From Acanthosepion pharaonis (taxonomy: Eukaryota; Mollusca; Cephalopoda; Sepiida; Sepiidae), in the NCBI GenBank assembly GCA_903632075.3, contig CAHIKZ030000027.1, positions 250,001 through 314,000 of the forward strand: a stretch of 64,000 bases of DNA, given 5' to 3'. Made by a program: the position numbers and the translations under genes. The notes under the pieces are model-generated. The model was given only the letters and a program-made list of their open reading frames with translations. It did not search any database and was not told where the DNA came from. Positions within the stretch are counted from its first letter, which is position 1; every line of letters begins with the position of its first letter. Shown in pieces: positions 34,008-45,518 of this stretch.

Positions 34008-34252
34008 CTCTCAGTCCCACCCTTTTACTGTCGAAAGAGTTAAATGTAACCGCCTCTTCTACTCCAACAGCTTCTTCTCTTGCACTTCCCGACAGTGGAA
34101 CACTCTTCATCTTTCTTGCTTCCCTAATAGGTATAATCTGCAAATAGTCAAATGTAATGTTAATCGACACATTCTGATGCCTTAATTTTGATCCCCGTCT
34201 TTCTCTTTATCCTTTCCTCAAAGACTCTTCTCTTTAGTGTTACTCTCACTAT
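34008..34252 (+). mobile_element. CR1/Jockey-like LINE tail (copy B3)
   Basis: Codons for HPFTVERVKCNRLFYSN, decayed SRQWNTL and LQIVKCNVNRHI, then the family 3' UTR (CCCCGTCTTTCTCTTTATCC). It abuts the Penelope-like copy without spacer at 34007/34008, so one probably inserted into the other. Confidence 0.75.
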
Positions 34253-34346
34253 TTTTTTATATACATACATATATATATATATATAATTTTTATTATATTA
34301 TATTATATATTTATATATATTTATAATATACATAATATATTATATA

Positions 34347-34535
34347 AAGTGTAACCCGGATATAAGAGACCCGGATATAAGAGAAACCCGGATATAAGAG
34401 AGATTTTCTCTGGTCCCAAATTAGAGCCTGTGTTAATGTATATAAAATAGACCAAACCCGGATATAAGAGAAACCCGGATATAAGAGACTTCTTCTCCGG
34501 TCCCGACAACTCTCTTATATCCGGGTTACACTGTA

Positions 34536-34543
<8 letters not shown>
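34347..34543. mobile_element. Pogo-like MITE with repeated internal motif
   Basis: Terminal inverted repeats AGTGTAACCCGGATATAAGA lie next to TA. The motif CCCGGATATAAGAGA occurs three times in the left half and twice plus an inverted copy in the right half, with TTCTC(T/C)GGTCCC between. Non-coding. Such arrays may be transposase-binding sites. Confidence 0.75.

Positions 34544-34570
<27 letters not shown>
34544..34570. repeat. (TA)n microsatellite
   Basis: TA tract after the MITE. Confidence 0.95.
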
Positions 34571-34573
<3 letters not shown>

Positions 34574-34907
34574 AAAATACACCTTTAAGTGCCGAATCTA
34601 GATGCGTCGTCAGTGTTGTTGCTCCCATGTCATTAGAAGTTTCGGGTCTAAATAAATAACAGACTTCTTCGATGGGCGACCCGACCGAATATGATCAGTA
34701 TTCGGCCCGCACCTACAACAAAAATTTGCCACTAGCTTTAGGACGTGAATTATATAAGTTGCCCCATTAGACAACAACCAATCAAGACTTCACTTGGGCT
34801 ATTCGAAGTTATAAATTAGGTATGCATGGTTGTATTGATCTTCCTACATGCATGGTTGTATTGATCTTCCTACATAGGGTGCTTTTGGAAGAATAGAAGA
34901 AAACAAA

Positions 34908-34941
<34 letters not shown>

Positions 34942-35205
34942 AACACACACACATATATATATACAAACAAAATACTAAAAAAAAAAAAAAACGATTTATT
35001 ATTTTGGCTCGTCTTGAGACTTGTACTTTCTCTATCTCCCCTTTTAACTAACTTATTTGTTTGGTCTTTCTTTTCTTTTTACTTTTTATTCTTATTTTCT
35101 TTTCTTTCCTAAACTACACTTAATAAAACGTTTACAATAGAGTGATTAAAATGACAGACTATTTACAACTTTAAAAACTAAGAAAAAAAACATTTAACTA
35201 AAATC

Positions 35206-35211
<6 letters not shown>
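34571..35211. other. Mixed DNA with a 26-bp duplication and TA/CA tracts
   Basis: GCATGGTTGTATTGATCTTC occurs twice in tandem (34823-34875). TA/CA tract 34913-34970. A hairpin CCGAATATGATCAGTATTCGG lies near 34682-34702. No gene. Confidence 0.6.

Positions 35212-35266
<55 letters not shown>
35212..35266. repeat. (TA)n microsatellite
   Basis: Pure TA tract. Confidence 0.99.
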
Positions 35267-35267
<1 letters not shown>

Positions 35268-35422
35268 TTATGAAGAAATATAGTCTTAAGATGTGCTATA
35301 TTTATGGGATGAAGTGCTCAATATCAGAGATAGAGCGTGTGTAAATATAAAAGTGAACATAGAAGTCAACATTTAGAGGCGACAGTCTGTTTCATGCTAG
35401 ATGCAATCGTCAGGCCACTTTA

Positions 35423-35426
<4 letters not shown>
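35267..35426 (-). mobile_element. Solo Penelope-type pseudo-LTR fragment
   Basis: Matches 45113-45262 closely (ATAGTCTTAAGATGTGCTAT, AGTGCTCAATATCAGAGATA, GGCGACAGTCTGTTTCATGC). It lies between two TA tracts with no coding region attached. Strand given is that of the ribozyme-like core. Confidence 0.75.
35373..35419 (-). ncRNA. Hammerhead ribozyme-like core in pseudo-LTR
   Basis: Minus strand: GTGGC, CTGACGA, stem II TGC-ATCTA-GCA, GAAAC, stem III ACA/TGT, GTC, then GCCTC. CTGACGA fits the CUGANGA consensus. Stem I pairs GGC with GCC and extends with matching changes relative to the copy at 45213. Confidence 0.6.
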
Positions 35427-35465
<39 letters not shown>

Positions 35466-35489
35466 ATATATATAATATATATAATATAC

Positions 35490-35763
35490 AGTCAGTTATG
35501 TGTCATGCATGATACACGCTTAGCCGATCATATACCTTTTGATACATGACTGACGAGGCATATTTTTTCCTGCAGTATTTTGCCATTTCTTTCTACGGTA
35601 GACCAGTTGCCATCCAAGGCTATAGAATCCGATTTGTCCTGCTCTTTACTCACAGCTGCGGGGAAAGAAGAATATTCATAGCTTTCCGAAGGGTATTAGC
35701 ACGTAAGTGAATGTAATGAATTCGACTGGAATTCGAATTCGGCTCTCGATTCCTCACCCCGAG

Positions 35764-35765
<2 letters not shown>
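35490..35765 (-). mobile_element. tRNA-derived SINE, copy 2
   Basis: Reverse complement of the family at 59450: AATGGCAAAATACTGCAGG-like block, GGTAGACCAGTTGCCAT on the plus strand, and a B-box GAATTCGAATTC near 35735. The A box is partly lost in the following TA tract. Confidence 0.75.

Positions 35766-35766
<1 letters not shown>

Positions 35767-35849
<83 letters not shown>
35767..35849. repeat. (TA)n microsatellite, 41 units
   Basis: One of the longest TA tracts in the window. Confidence 0.99.
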
Positions 35850-35850
<1 letters not shown>

Positions 35851-35919
35851 TTATTTTACTGGGTTGACTAATTCATTCCATATTCATTAACACTGCCGAA
35901 AGACCTATTCACAAAACGC

Positions 35920-37033
35920 AATGGCGGCTCCCGCTTCGCTAAACTTGACCGGGCTTGACTCCAAATAGAAATTGCTGATTCTGAGTCACGTTCAACACAT
36001 CGGGGATTGTTTCAATTTAACCAGCTTCCGTTTGGCTTTAAATCAGCGCCAACAATATTCCAAAAGATAATGAATGCTATACTGACCGGATTAACTGGCG
36101 TTACTGCTAACCTCGATGACCTTATCAAAATCCACTCAAGACAAACTCCTACAACCTTTTGTCTTGTATGCACGACCGAATTCTGCAATATGGATTCCGT
36201 CTACGAACTGACAAACGTGATTTCTTTCGAACATCCATTAAATATATTTGAAATTGACAAATTGTCCTAGACCTGACCCCCAAAATATTTAATATACATA
36301 ACCTGGCAGTACCAACGAATTAACTACGCATTTTTATCAGAAAATGTGATGTAATGTACCATGTTCACTTTAATGCCAGTTTTATCTTCATATAATTAAG
36401 ACTTTCTTCATTATTGATCACTCTAAATTCCATCCACGGATATTGTCTTTTATGCTTCTAACTGCGGAATTGGAGCCGTGTTTTGGGGTGGAGGGATCAC
36501 ATTTCCTGGTGGAAGTGCCAAAACCCATGTATCTAGATCCAGATCCCTAACACCGTCGTGTAATTATGCCCTGATCGCAACGGAAATCATAACAATCGTT
36601 TTCGTCATAAAATGCTATAAGTGACACTTCACCCTAATTACTTCCCACGAGTATCTTGTTTTTTTGGTTCCAAGAAATTAATCCTAGCTTATACACCTAC
36701 GACGCTGCGTCACAAGTCTTTGACTATGACTTCTCCATCAAATACTAGTCAACCGATACAACCGTCCAAGAACATGCATTATCGAACTCGTTGATTCTCA
36801 ACGCAAACAACCGGAAGACACAGTTGTTGTAGTGCTAGCATCCAGTCAGATCACTTCCGTTTACTTCAGAAATGGTCCGTGAAGCCACTGCTTGTGAATG
36901 TTACGCTTGACAGCTTTGAACATCTTACCAACGAATCATCTTATTTACCGATTATGTGCTGGCCGAAATTACAAAATAGTCCTCCAACAATTCCATTTGG
37001 GGCATCAGAAAATTAACCGTTACAAAGCCTTAG

Positions 37034-37040
<7 letters not shown>
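35920..37040 (+). pseudogene. Gypsy-type LTR retrotransposon pol relic
   Basis: In order: reverse transcriptase pieces LQIEIADSES and THRGLFQFNQLPFGFKSAPT, then IFQKIMNAIL with NLDDLIK in place of the catalytic YLDD box (to about 36130). RNase H-like VYASNCGIGAVFW and RSLTPSCNYALIATE follow (36450-36600), then FTLITSHEYL and DYDFSIKY (36630-36740). Last is the integrase zinc-finger region IVLQQFHLGHQKINRYKALA (36975-37030), where a CT/TA microsatellite cuts it. Multiple frameshifts and stops; no LTRs identified at its borders. The domain order is that of Ty3/Gypsy elements. Confidence 0.8.
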
Positions 37041-37118
<78 letters not shown>

Positions 37119-37119
37119 C
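37031..37119. repeat. Palindromic (CT)n(TA)n(GA)n microsatellite
   Basis: CT repeats, then TA, then GA, so the whole tract is self-complementary. It interrupts the integrase relic. Confidence 0.97.
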
Positions 37120-37752
37120 AAAAAGAAAACTTCGCTTCATCCACTGACGGTCTTTATCAAGGCAAATGTGCGGTTTTATTTTGCAACAAGTATTTAAACA
37201 AAAGTAAAATGATCCCCATATTTATCAAGATAAAATATGATTGAAGCTAAGTGACATAATCTAATGTCTTGAGTAAATGTTGAATTATTTCTTCCTTTTT
37301 TTCTCTTCTTATAAATAAGAGCTTATGATCATAAAATTTAAGAATAAAACTTAAGCTTTTTTTTTTATTTTCTTAACACTTTTAATTATATGTTGGCTTA
37401 GGATAGGAGTAATTCTTTCAGAAATGGAGATATATTCCTTGTAACCTTGTCTGTTTTTTGCTTTTTGGTTTGTTTCTTTTTTTGTTTTTGTTTTTTGGTG
37501 TTGTTTTTTGTTTTTTTGTGTGATGAGATGCACAATCATGTTGGTTAAATCCCGCCATAGTCATTACACAGACACAGTTGGCGTTTAGCAGTATCAAAGG
37601 GTAGAATGTAATGAAACCAATATATTTGAAATTATTCTCAAACACTATAACTATAGTTGTGGATACTGCTTTTAGGACTAAACAAGTTTCGATCTTGTCA
37701 AATTCCAACGATAGACTAAAAAGGAGAATATTAAGTGCATTGACATTAGAAG
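37120..37752. other. AT-rich DNA; hammerhead-like terminus near the left
   Basis: The minus strand at 37130-37165 reads CTTGATAAAGACC...GG...GAAGC, in the order of decayed hammerhead-like pseudo-LTR ends. TTTTTGTTTTTG-type simple DNA at 37470-37520. No gene. Confidence 0.4.
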
Positions 37753-40700
37753 CAGTGGCGGCACATATGGAGGGTGGGGAGGGGCACAAAATCGCTCGGT
37801 AGTTTATTGCCGGTAATGGGAGTGAATTATAAGAGAAATGTTCCACTTCCAATATTTTTATAAAAAAAAAAACATAAGTAAAAGTCTCACCTAACTCGAC
37901 CCAATCTAACCAAACTTATTTAGATGTGGTGAAAAATTAAGACAAAGTTAAGTTAGGATAAACTAAGCTTTAACATATTTATCGGCGAAAATGTCGGGAA
38001 ATTAATTCAAAAAGTGGTGAAAGAGGGCCTAAAATTTCCTCCTTTTTATTTACTTTAATATCCTTTTTGTAACTGCCCGGAGATACTTATTACATTAACA
38101 GCGCGTCATGAATTATTTTGGCGACGGCGCGCATTAGTTCTTCGATCATGCGCAGTGCGGACGGAAGTGCATGTCGGCCAAAACGAGAAATGTATTGAAG
38201 AAACAACAACAAGTGTTTTTTTAATTGTTTTCCCTCGGTTGAAGCCAGATTGAAAACTAATCCTTATTAATGTTTTAAGATGTATTTCTGGAATGACAAA
38301 CCCAGCATTTCTTTGTAAAATGAAAATAATGGTAATTTTTCTCCTCGCTCCCAATTGGTAGAGTGTAGCATTTTAATGAATATATAAAAGATTTAGACAT
38401 AATGATCTTATAACCCAGTGTTAGATATAACGTGCCGTACATTCCCATATACAGGATTGTTATTATTGTTATATGTTATTATTATTAGTATATGATTATA
38501 CTACACCGAGAAACTCTAAGAAGGCCTTTGAAGTCTATTACAGGAAACCATGCACTCCTGCTGAGAATATAGGGGAAATGATTTATTGCAACGTATGTAT
38601 GTATTCGGCTGTTAAGTTATGATAGATTCTGAGGCAAAGAAAACGGTTTTATTCGATGCTTTCGATCAGCCCTCATCTACATTTCGTTGCCAATCGGATG
38701 AAGATGCACGATATGATATGCAGTATTAACTAAGAAAGACGCAGGTTGCTTAAAATTGCATGTAAATTGCGATAAACAACACATTTCTGATGATCAACGC
38801 GTACAAATGGTGAAGATGGGTGACAAAGCTTTTCAGAACGAAGACGGCTCTTTCAAAGTTACAAAAAATCGAGAAGTTATTGAGAGCCGACGTGTCGAAG
38901 AAGCGATGAGAAGCGAAACAAGCACAAAACATATGAATGTCAACCGCAAATTCGCGAATTGCTGGTTTCAAAGAAAACTACAGGATGGAACTACGATTCA
39001 GCGTAATGATGCAGTGTATTTTTTTTACTGTTTATTGTTTTCAATAGACCCAGTCAACCAAAGCACGGTATTCAAAAACTCTTGTGGCTTTCGAAAATGG
39101 AAAAAATACAACGAAAGAATACCAGAACATGAACAGGACACTCATCACCGTGTGTCATTTCTTGAATGCAAAGACTTTGAGAAACACATATCAGAATGGT
39201 CTACGATTGACAGAGTAATACTGAAGCATATGAAGGAAGAGAATCAATTGTGGAAGGATCTGCTCATGCGTTTTGTCAATTGTATCATATTTTTAGCGAC
39301 TCAGCATCTGGCATTTTGTGGCCACCGTGAAGTCATTGCATCAAGTAATAATCCCGGTAATTTTCTTGCACTCGTTAAGCTACTTACCAAGTATGAACCT
39401 CTGTTGCAGCATCACTTGGATTATGTCAAGTCGTATCCACATTCTGCAACATTTTTGTCTGGCAAGATACAAAATGACTTCATTGAGTTACTGGAAAACT
39501 AAGAACGACAGTCTATCCTACAGAGGGTCAAAATTAGCAGATACTATGGGATTAAGTTCGACAACAACTCCTGACGTTTCTCACAATGAACAAATTTTTA
39601 TCGATGTTGACAACGAATCTAAAATTTCTGTAGTCAAGGAAACGTTCACTGATTTTTATTAAAATTAATGAAAAAGACGCCGAGAATGTTAGAGAAGATA
39701 ATACCTCAAAATTGGAACAGGATTGTCTTGATTTGAATGAGTGTTATGGGCAGACGTATGACAGTGCTGCGCCAATGGCTGGGAAGATATCCGGTGTCCA
39801 GACATGCATATCACAGAGAAATTCGAAACCAATCTTTGTGAATTGTGACAACCATTCTTTGAACCTAATAGGAGTGCGTGCAGCATCAGAACAGGGGTTT
39901 GCTATATAATTTTTGGAGTCTTTGAATTGATTGTACAATTTTTTTCTCCAGCTCAACAATGCAGTCAGAGAATTTCAAGGAGACATTAGGGACGAATCTA
40001 GGCACAATGTAAAAACGAAGTTGAATGACAGCTAAATTTTAGAAGGATATGGCAAGTGACACTTTAGTAACAGTCGACACAAGAAGCTACACCAGCTGCT
40101 TGTTGCACAACATACAAAATTTCAGCTTTCTAACTATACTGCCGTTCTAGGACGACGTCCTGACATTCATCGACCGAGTACAGAAGAGACGTCAATGCCC
40201 TAGAATGAACTTCAATGAAGCTCAAGCTGACATTAAAAGTCTGCGGCAATCTGCTTTGAGTGAACGGGATGCTCTCTGTAAAAATTAAATTGCAAAAGGC
40301 AAGAAAAAATGCTTAGAATGGGGTATTGGCATTGGTCAAGAGAGAATGGTGCGTTGTAAAAAGAGAATGGCTGGAGAGGAGACGAAAGATGAGCTTTTAA
40401 ATGTGAGAGAAGAAATGGATGTTAACTTGAAGGCATTTGAATCAGTTACATAAGCAATCTGGGTTCCTCATAGATACTGATAGCCTCATTCACTGGAATG
40501 AAGACATGGTAGAAAAAATGCAAACTAACTGCTGCAGGATACAAGGGTGATTTTGATGGAATAGAGCTCGGTCGCGAAATTACAAACAACCGAATGTTAA
40601 TACAAAAAAGAAAGAAAAGACAGTGTCTTCGTTAAATCAAAAACCCTAATCGAGATTTTCAACTTCACAATATCTTACGGTGATGATGTGTTCCCGAATT

Positions 40701-41343
40701 TACAAATAACATTGCAAAAACTGTTAGCTGTTGCTGTCTCTGTGGCGTCCTGTGAACGATCTTTCAGCAAACTAAAATTCATTAAAAATAAAAAAAACTA
40801 TCTCCGAAGCAACGCCTAAGCAATTTGGCTTTATTTAACATCGAAAATGACATATAAATGGGGATTGTGTTATTGACAAATTTTTGACAACCAAGCCCGA
40901 CCGTATGTCTCGGCTTTACGAATTCAAATAAATCAAATAAATTGCTCTCGTCTTGACATATTTTAATTCACGTCTTGTCAATGTACCGTGGTTGTTGGTA
41001 GTGGCGGATGAATTAAAAATGTATTTGGATTGTATTTAAATACTTTTTCAGAGCATTTGTATTTGTATGAAAAATCGTTTAGATTTAAATTTTTGACTTG
41101 TTTCAGAAGTATTTCTATTTGTTTTCGTATCTTTGGAATCTGGAATGAAATTACTTGCATTTATATTTTATTTTCCAATTATATCTCGTAATAATCGAAG
41201 TATTTGTAGCTGAATTTCTAAAAAGAAAAATAGTATTTGATCCATCCCGGCTTGTTGGCCACTGGTTGTAGTAGAGGGCGCTGAGTCAAGCTCTTGACCC
41301 CACCTCCACCTCCCACTTGAAATAAGACCTCGGCACGCCACTG
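37753..41343 (+). mobile_element. hAT DNA transposon, full length but decayed
   Basis: Terminal inverted repeats CAGTGGCGGCAC (left) and GTGCCGCCACTG-like GGCACGCCACTG (right) bound 3.6 kb. The flanks ATTAGAAG and ATTACAAG form an 8-bp target duplication with one mismatch, the hallmark of hAT elements. The transposase remnant at 38750-40860 lies inside in the same orientation. Confidence 0.85.
38756..40860 (+). pseudogene. hAT transposase, ZMYM1-like, frameshifted
   Basis: The open frame 38756-39502 (about 248 residues) has a TTF/MYM-type zinc-finger region (WFQRKLQDGTTIQRNDAVY, HEQDTHHRVSF). It also has the ATQHLAFCGHREVI and GNFLALVKLLTKYEPLLQHH blocks of the DUF4371 transposase family. 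After frame shifts, CYGQTYDSAAPMAGKISGVQ and NCDNHSLNLIGVRAA (39730-39900) carry a conserved catalytic-region aspartate. The end VSVASCERSFSKLKFIKN (40735-40800) is the hAT C-terminal dimerisation motif. Zinc-finger cysteines are largely missing and several stops intervene, so the protein is not made intact. Domesticated vertebrate relatives include ZMYM1. Confidence 0.85.
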
Positions 41344-41629
41344 ATTACAAGACCTGGTTTGGATTCACTAAAAGTAGCAGTCAGCGGAAACTCAACCAAA
41401 CTGAAAAGTATTAACATAAAGGCATCTTGATATTTAACTGCCAATTACATTGTTCGTCATTTATGCTATAAAGCATTCTCCCAACTTTCTTTAGAAATTT
41501 TTTTTCTCTCTAACATGAAACCTCTCTAATGACTGACTCTGGTAAAATGACTTCTAACGAATTTAGTCTTTTAATACCTCTGAGCTAAAAGCGCATTATA
41601 AACTCAATTGGATAGAAGTCCAATAGTAG
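41344..41629. other. No recognised feature
   Basis: Contains the 8-bp duplication of the hAT insertion at its left edge; nothing else seen. Confidence 0.4.
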
Positions 41630-41900
41630 CAGTACGGTGGAGTAATGGAATTGAGGAATCGGAGAGCCAAGTTCGAATTCCAGCCGAAACCATTACATTC
41701 ACCTGAGAAAGGTATGAATCCTCTTCTTCTTTCCTCAGCTATAGGTGAATAGCAGGACAGCTTGGATGGCCACTGGTTTACTGCAGAAAGAAATGGCAAC
41801 CTACTGCGGGAAAAGAAATCTGCCTCGTCAGTTATGTATCGAAAGATACATGATCGCCTAAGCGTGTATCACGAATGGCACATAACTAACTGAATCATTT
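41630..41900 (+). mobile_element. tRNA-derived SINE, copy 3
   Basis: GGTGGAGTAATGGAATTGAG and B box AAGTTCGAATTCC, followed by the family body (GGTGAATAGCAGGACAG, TACTGCAGAAAGAAATGGCA). The tail includes GTATCGAAAGATAC and CACATAACTAACTGAA. The A box is partly deleted. Confidence 0.85.
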
Positions 41901-42080
41901 TGAGTAGATGTGCTTGATGATAGTATTTTATTTAAAAAAGTTTTAATATTTTAATTTCTTTTTATGATTCGCTCTTTTGTCTTGTGATTATTTTCAGTGA
42001 ATTGTAAAGATTTTCCTAAGTTCACTCCTTTGAGAAACCAGTTCTGACATTTAACCGCTTATATTTTAGGAAATAGATTC

Positions 42081-42429
42081 TGTTGTGGATTCCGAGATGG
42101 AATCCGGTACCAATAAATAACAAACGCCAAGAAGGAATATAGGAAAATAAATGTATTAATGTAATAATACAAACTGGTAATGCAGGTTAGTAGTTCCAGG
42201 AATGAGGGTTAGTAGCAAAATATATTACCGTCTTTGGTATCGACGTATCACTGTATGACTTCTTACTGAGTCTACGCGCATGCTCACTGTGACACTTGCT
42301 CGTTACGTTCGTTCTCTTTCGTCGCTCGTTCGTCTTTCTTTCTCGTTCTTCTTCCGGGTATTCACTAGCAGTAATATATGTATACCCTGGGTGAGTCCAT
42401 TTGGGTAAAAAGGGGAGAACCCCTCAACA
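42081..42429 (+). mobile_element. Solo LTR candidate
   Basis: It starts TGTTGTGGATTCCGAGATGG (GGATTCC...GGAATCC inverted repeat) and ends CCCCTCAACA, the TGTTG...CAACA pairing of LTRs. 349 bp with CCAATAAATAAC early and a GC-richer promoter-like CGCGCATGCTCACTGTGAC plus CGTTCGTTCTC leader later. Flanking bases do not form a clear target duplication. The start resembles family D repeats at 11770 and 53533. Confidence 0.55.
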
Positions 42430-42590
42430 GTTTCTTCGAGTGATGACGATAGTTTTACATGAAGTTGCAATTAAGCTGTAAAAAAGCCCTACAGAAAAAA
42501 AACACTTTGTACCAAATGTCATGAAAATATTTGCTCGTTGAATTCGCTTATAGAGAAAAGCGAAGTTATGACTTTCCATTTACCAGAGCG

Positions 42591-42909
<319 letters not shown>

Positions 42910-43400
42910 ACTATATTAATCTGCGTCAAAATGTTTGAGAAGAAATTTAGTTCTCTGCAGACAAGTACTAATTAACTCACTTCTTTTGTTTAAGAGATTA
43001 GGCTTGTTCATATTTTTCAGGTTTATTAATTTTTCGGAAAGACATAAGTTACAACTGTTGCCTATGAAGTGTTTAGCTTTCGCTATTTATTCCCAGGTGA
43101 TAGTTGAGTTTTTATTTTCGCTTTTCTGTTTCCCAAAAAATTTCGAGAGGACAGTGCTGTTACTCTATTTAATATTGCCTAATGTCATTTGGTGGTGGTA
43201 ACAGCGCGATTTTCAATGGTTTTCCGTAGAGCCCACAGAAAACTTGACCTCGTCGTCATATTTAATTTTAGTTTCATGAACTAACGATTTGGTCATACAT
43301 ATGCCGTTTAAAGGGCAGGGTTTGTTTGCAGCCATTATTTACAGGGATGTTGTTGAAGATTGCATAAGCATGAAACTCCGAGTTGTGCAATCAATGTAAT
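42910..43400 (-). pseudogene. Penelope-like element GIY-YIG end, copy 3
   Basis: Minus strand: CPLNGICMTKSLVHETKIKY, then DDEVKFSVGSTENH (GIY-YIG core), SNSTVLSKFFGK, AKAKHFIGNSCNLCLSEKLI, NLKNMNKPNLLNKRSELIS and TCLQRTKFLLK before a stop near 42925. The CNLCL...LLNKRSELIS block is shared with copies 1 and 2 but more diverged, so this is a different subfamily. Upstream reverse transcriptase is absent. Confidence 0.75.
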
Positions 43401-43466
43401 GTATTATGTATATCTTTTAATATATTAAATAGCACTCTTATTTAACATTGAACATTATTTTTATTA

Positions 43467-43470
<4 letters not shown>

Positions 43471-43518
<48 letters not shown>
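43471..43518. repeat. (TA)n microsatellite
   Basis: Pure TA tract. Confidence 0.99.
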
Positions 43519-43521
<3 letters not shown>

Positions 43522-43539
43522 TACGAGCGCTTCCTCATA

Positions 43540-43835
43540 CATTTAGCTATATGTATTCATTATATTATATTATATTTTTAATTTTAAAATTTAACTGGTA
43601 ACTTAAAGTTTAATTTTATATTGATTTCTAATTTAGTCCAATCTTAACTTTATTGTACTAATAGATTGTACTTATACTAGAGTATTTGTTATGTTATTTC
43701 AAATTACCATATACTTGTATTCTGATTGGTTATCATAGTTTACGTAACAAAGTTTTCCCTACTGAAGGGGTTTGGTTGGCTTTTGAACTCTTAAAATCGT
43801 TTATTTTCCATTCAACATCATCAGAGCCGTGCTGT
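43540..43835 (-). repeat. Diverged third copy of the inverted-repeat arm
   Basis: Aligns with 32580-32830: ACCATATACTTGTATTCTGA, TTGGTTATCATAGTTTACGT, ACTGAAGGGGTTTGGTTGG and CATTCAACATCATCA. More diverged than the two arms from each other. Its position beside Penelope copy 3 suggests the arm family is a Penelope pseudo-LTR. Confidence 0.7.
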
Positions 43836-44011
43836 CTGGGTAGGCAATGCCTACCCTGAATAAAATAGATCAGTAGCTTCATGTTCCTTCTGTGGCACAA
43901 TATGCACCTAATCCAACAAAATTATCAAGGTTACTCTGATTATTATGCAGAAAATGCATTTTTTTTAGATTTACTCCACAAAGCTGCCTATCCTGAGTAA
44001 TTACTGATAGT

Positions 44012-44018
<7 letters not shown>

Positions 44019-44058
<40 letters not shown>
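44019..44058. repeat. (TA)n microsatellite
   Basis: Pure TA tract. Confidence 0.99.
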
Positions 44059-44060
<2 letters not shown>

Positions 44061-45110
44061 CCACTAAACTGATTTGAGTGGGGAGTTAAGTATAAAAAAT
44101 AAAAAAAATTTTTTAAGCCAACACTTTCCGCCAAATATCTGGCTTTTAAATTTTCGAAAGTCTTTGGCAAACACTTTTCTGAGTCATTTATTAACATTCG
44201 GTTATTATCTGTATTCCCGCCTCTTTTTATTGACAAAAAGAAAATCGTTGAAATAGAAGGTAGATCAGCGAAGGAACATGAATTCTTTAATCCAATTTTT
44301 GGATGCATCGAGTGATTTACTAAGCGAGTCTTACATTTGGCATAAGATCAAAAGTATGGAGCACATAGTGAGGATCGAATTCACTATTCAGTAGAAATTG
44401 ATATGGAGAGATAAGCTTGTTGACCATTACATTACGCCGAAGTGTTCAACTTGCATGCATGTAATTGACAATATGGTTATAACTACACCATTATAAAGAA
44501 GAAAATATTCCAACGTATTTTTTGTCTAATTAGAGCATCGAAAGTAAAAAAAAAACTCGAGTATAAAAAAACTACATCGCATTAGTATGCATATTTTATA
44601 AGCAAAGGACCGTTGTGTCTTGTGGGATGAGTATGCAAAATTTTCACGTAAAAAACGTACGTAGAAATTCGACATTCAAGATAACCATTTACATGAAAAG
44701 AAAATTCTGCAAGTGATAGACGATACTGCTATCGTCCCAGGCACCAAGCAAATTCGAATATCTAATATATTCGATGTCTGAACTTCAAAGCGATAATTAT
44801 TTAAACGTCTAAGACCTGACCTTGAAATTGGTCTGCTAATTGTTTTCCAGTTTTTTCCTGGGCGACATTATCTTTGATACATGACCACATCTGCGTACCG
44901 ACGCTGGGGAATGAGTATTATAATTATTTTCTTTCTAATCACAGAATTCACAGATGTTCCCTTTTTTTTTGTCTTTACATACACTAGTCTCGCTACTCTA
45001 ACAGACAAAAGGAAATAAGGTCATTCAACGGGCGAGAAAATAATGCAGACAACAGAATTGAGAATTAAAGTACATATTCAAAAAATATATATATATACAT
45101 ATATATATAT
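44059..45110. other. AT-rich DNA without recognised feature
   Basis: No supported gene. A short TA tract lies at 45087-45110. Confidence 0.4.
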
Positions 45111-45212
45111 GAAGAAAATATAGTCTTAAGATGTGCTATATTTATGAGATAAAGTGCTCAATATCAGAGATAGAGCATATGTAAATATAAAAGTGAACAT
45201 GGAAGTCAACAC

Positions 45213-45260
45213 TTGGAGGCGACAGTCTGTTTCATGCTAGATGCTATCGTCAGGCCACCA
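45213..45260 (-). ncRNA. Hammerhead ribozyme-like core, left pseudo-LTR
   Basis: Minus strand: TGGTGGC, CTGACGA, a short stem II, TGAAAC, ACA/TGT stem III, GTC, GCCTCCA. Stem I pairs six of seven positions (TGGTGGC with GCCTCCA). Stem II is only GC/GC here, so activity is doubtful. Confidence 0.6.
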
Positions 45261-45518
45261 GTGCTGTTATTTTTCTCGGCTATTTATATATACGGGTCAG
45301 TAGTGCATTGTGGGTAGTCTATTTTGGCGGTTATTTTACCAGAAGTCGTTTATTCGTTTATTTATTTATTTGGGTTAAATTATTTTGCTTGTTTTTATTT
45401 ATTTTTATTTTTTTATTTTCACCCAAAAATTACACCTAGATGACCGAATAAGTCGCATCAGCAAGGCACAATCCTTTATCACTTTATAAAAGAATTTTAC
45501 CCATCCATAACAGAACGC

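Noticed and set aside
25330..37040. One Gypsy element joining the gag relic (25.3 kb) and pol relic (35.9 kb)
   Set aside because: They are 10 kb apart with unrelated elements between, and no shared LTRs link them.
37130..37165. Active hammerhead (minus strand)
   Set aside because: The boxes read CTTGATAA and GAAGC rather than CTGATGA and GAAAC; kept only as a decayed terminus.
42081..42429. Complete LTR retrotransposon at the solo LTR candidate
   Set aside because: No second LTR, primer-binding site or coding region was found nearby.
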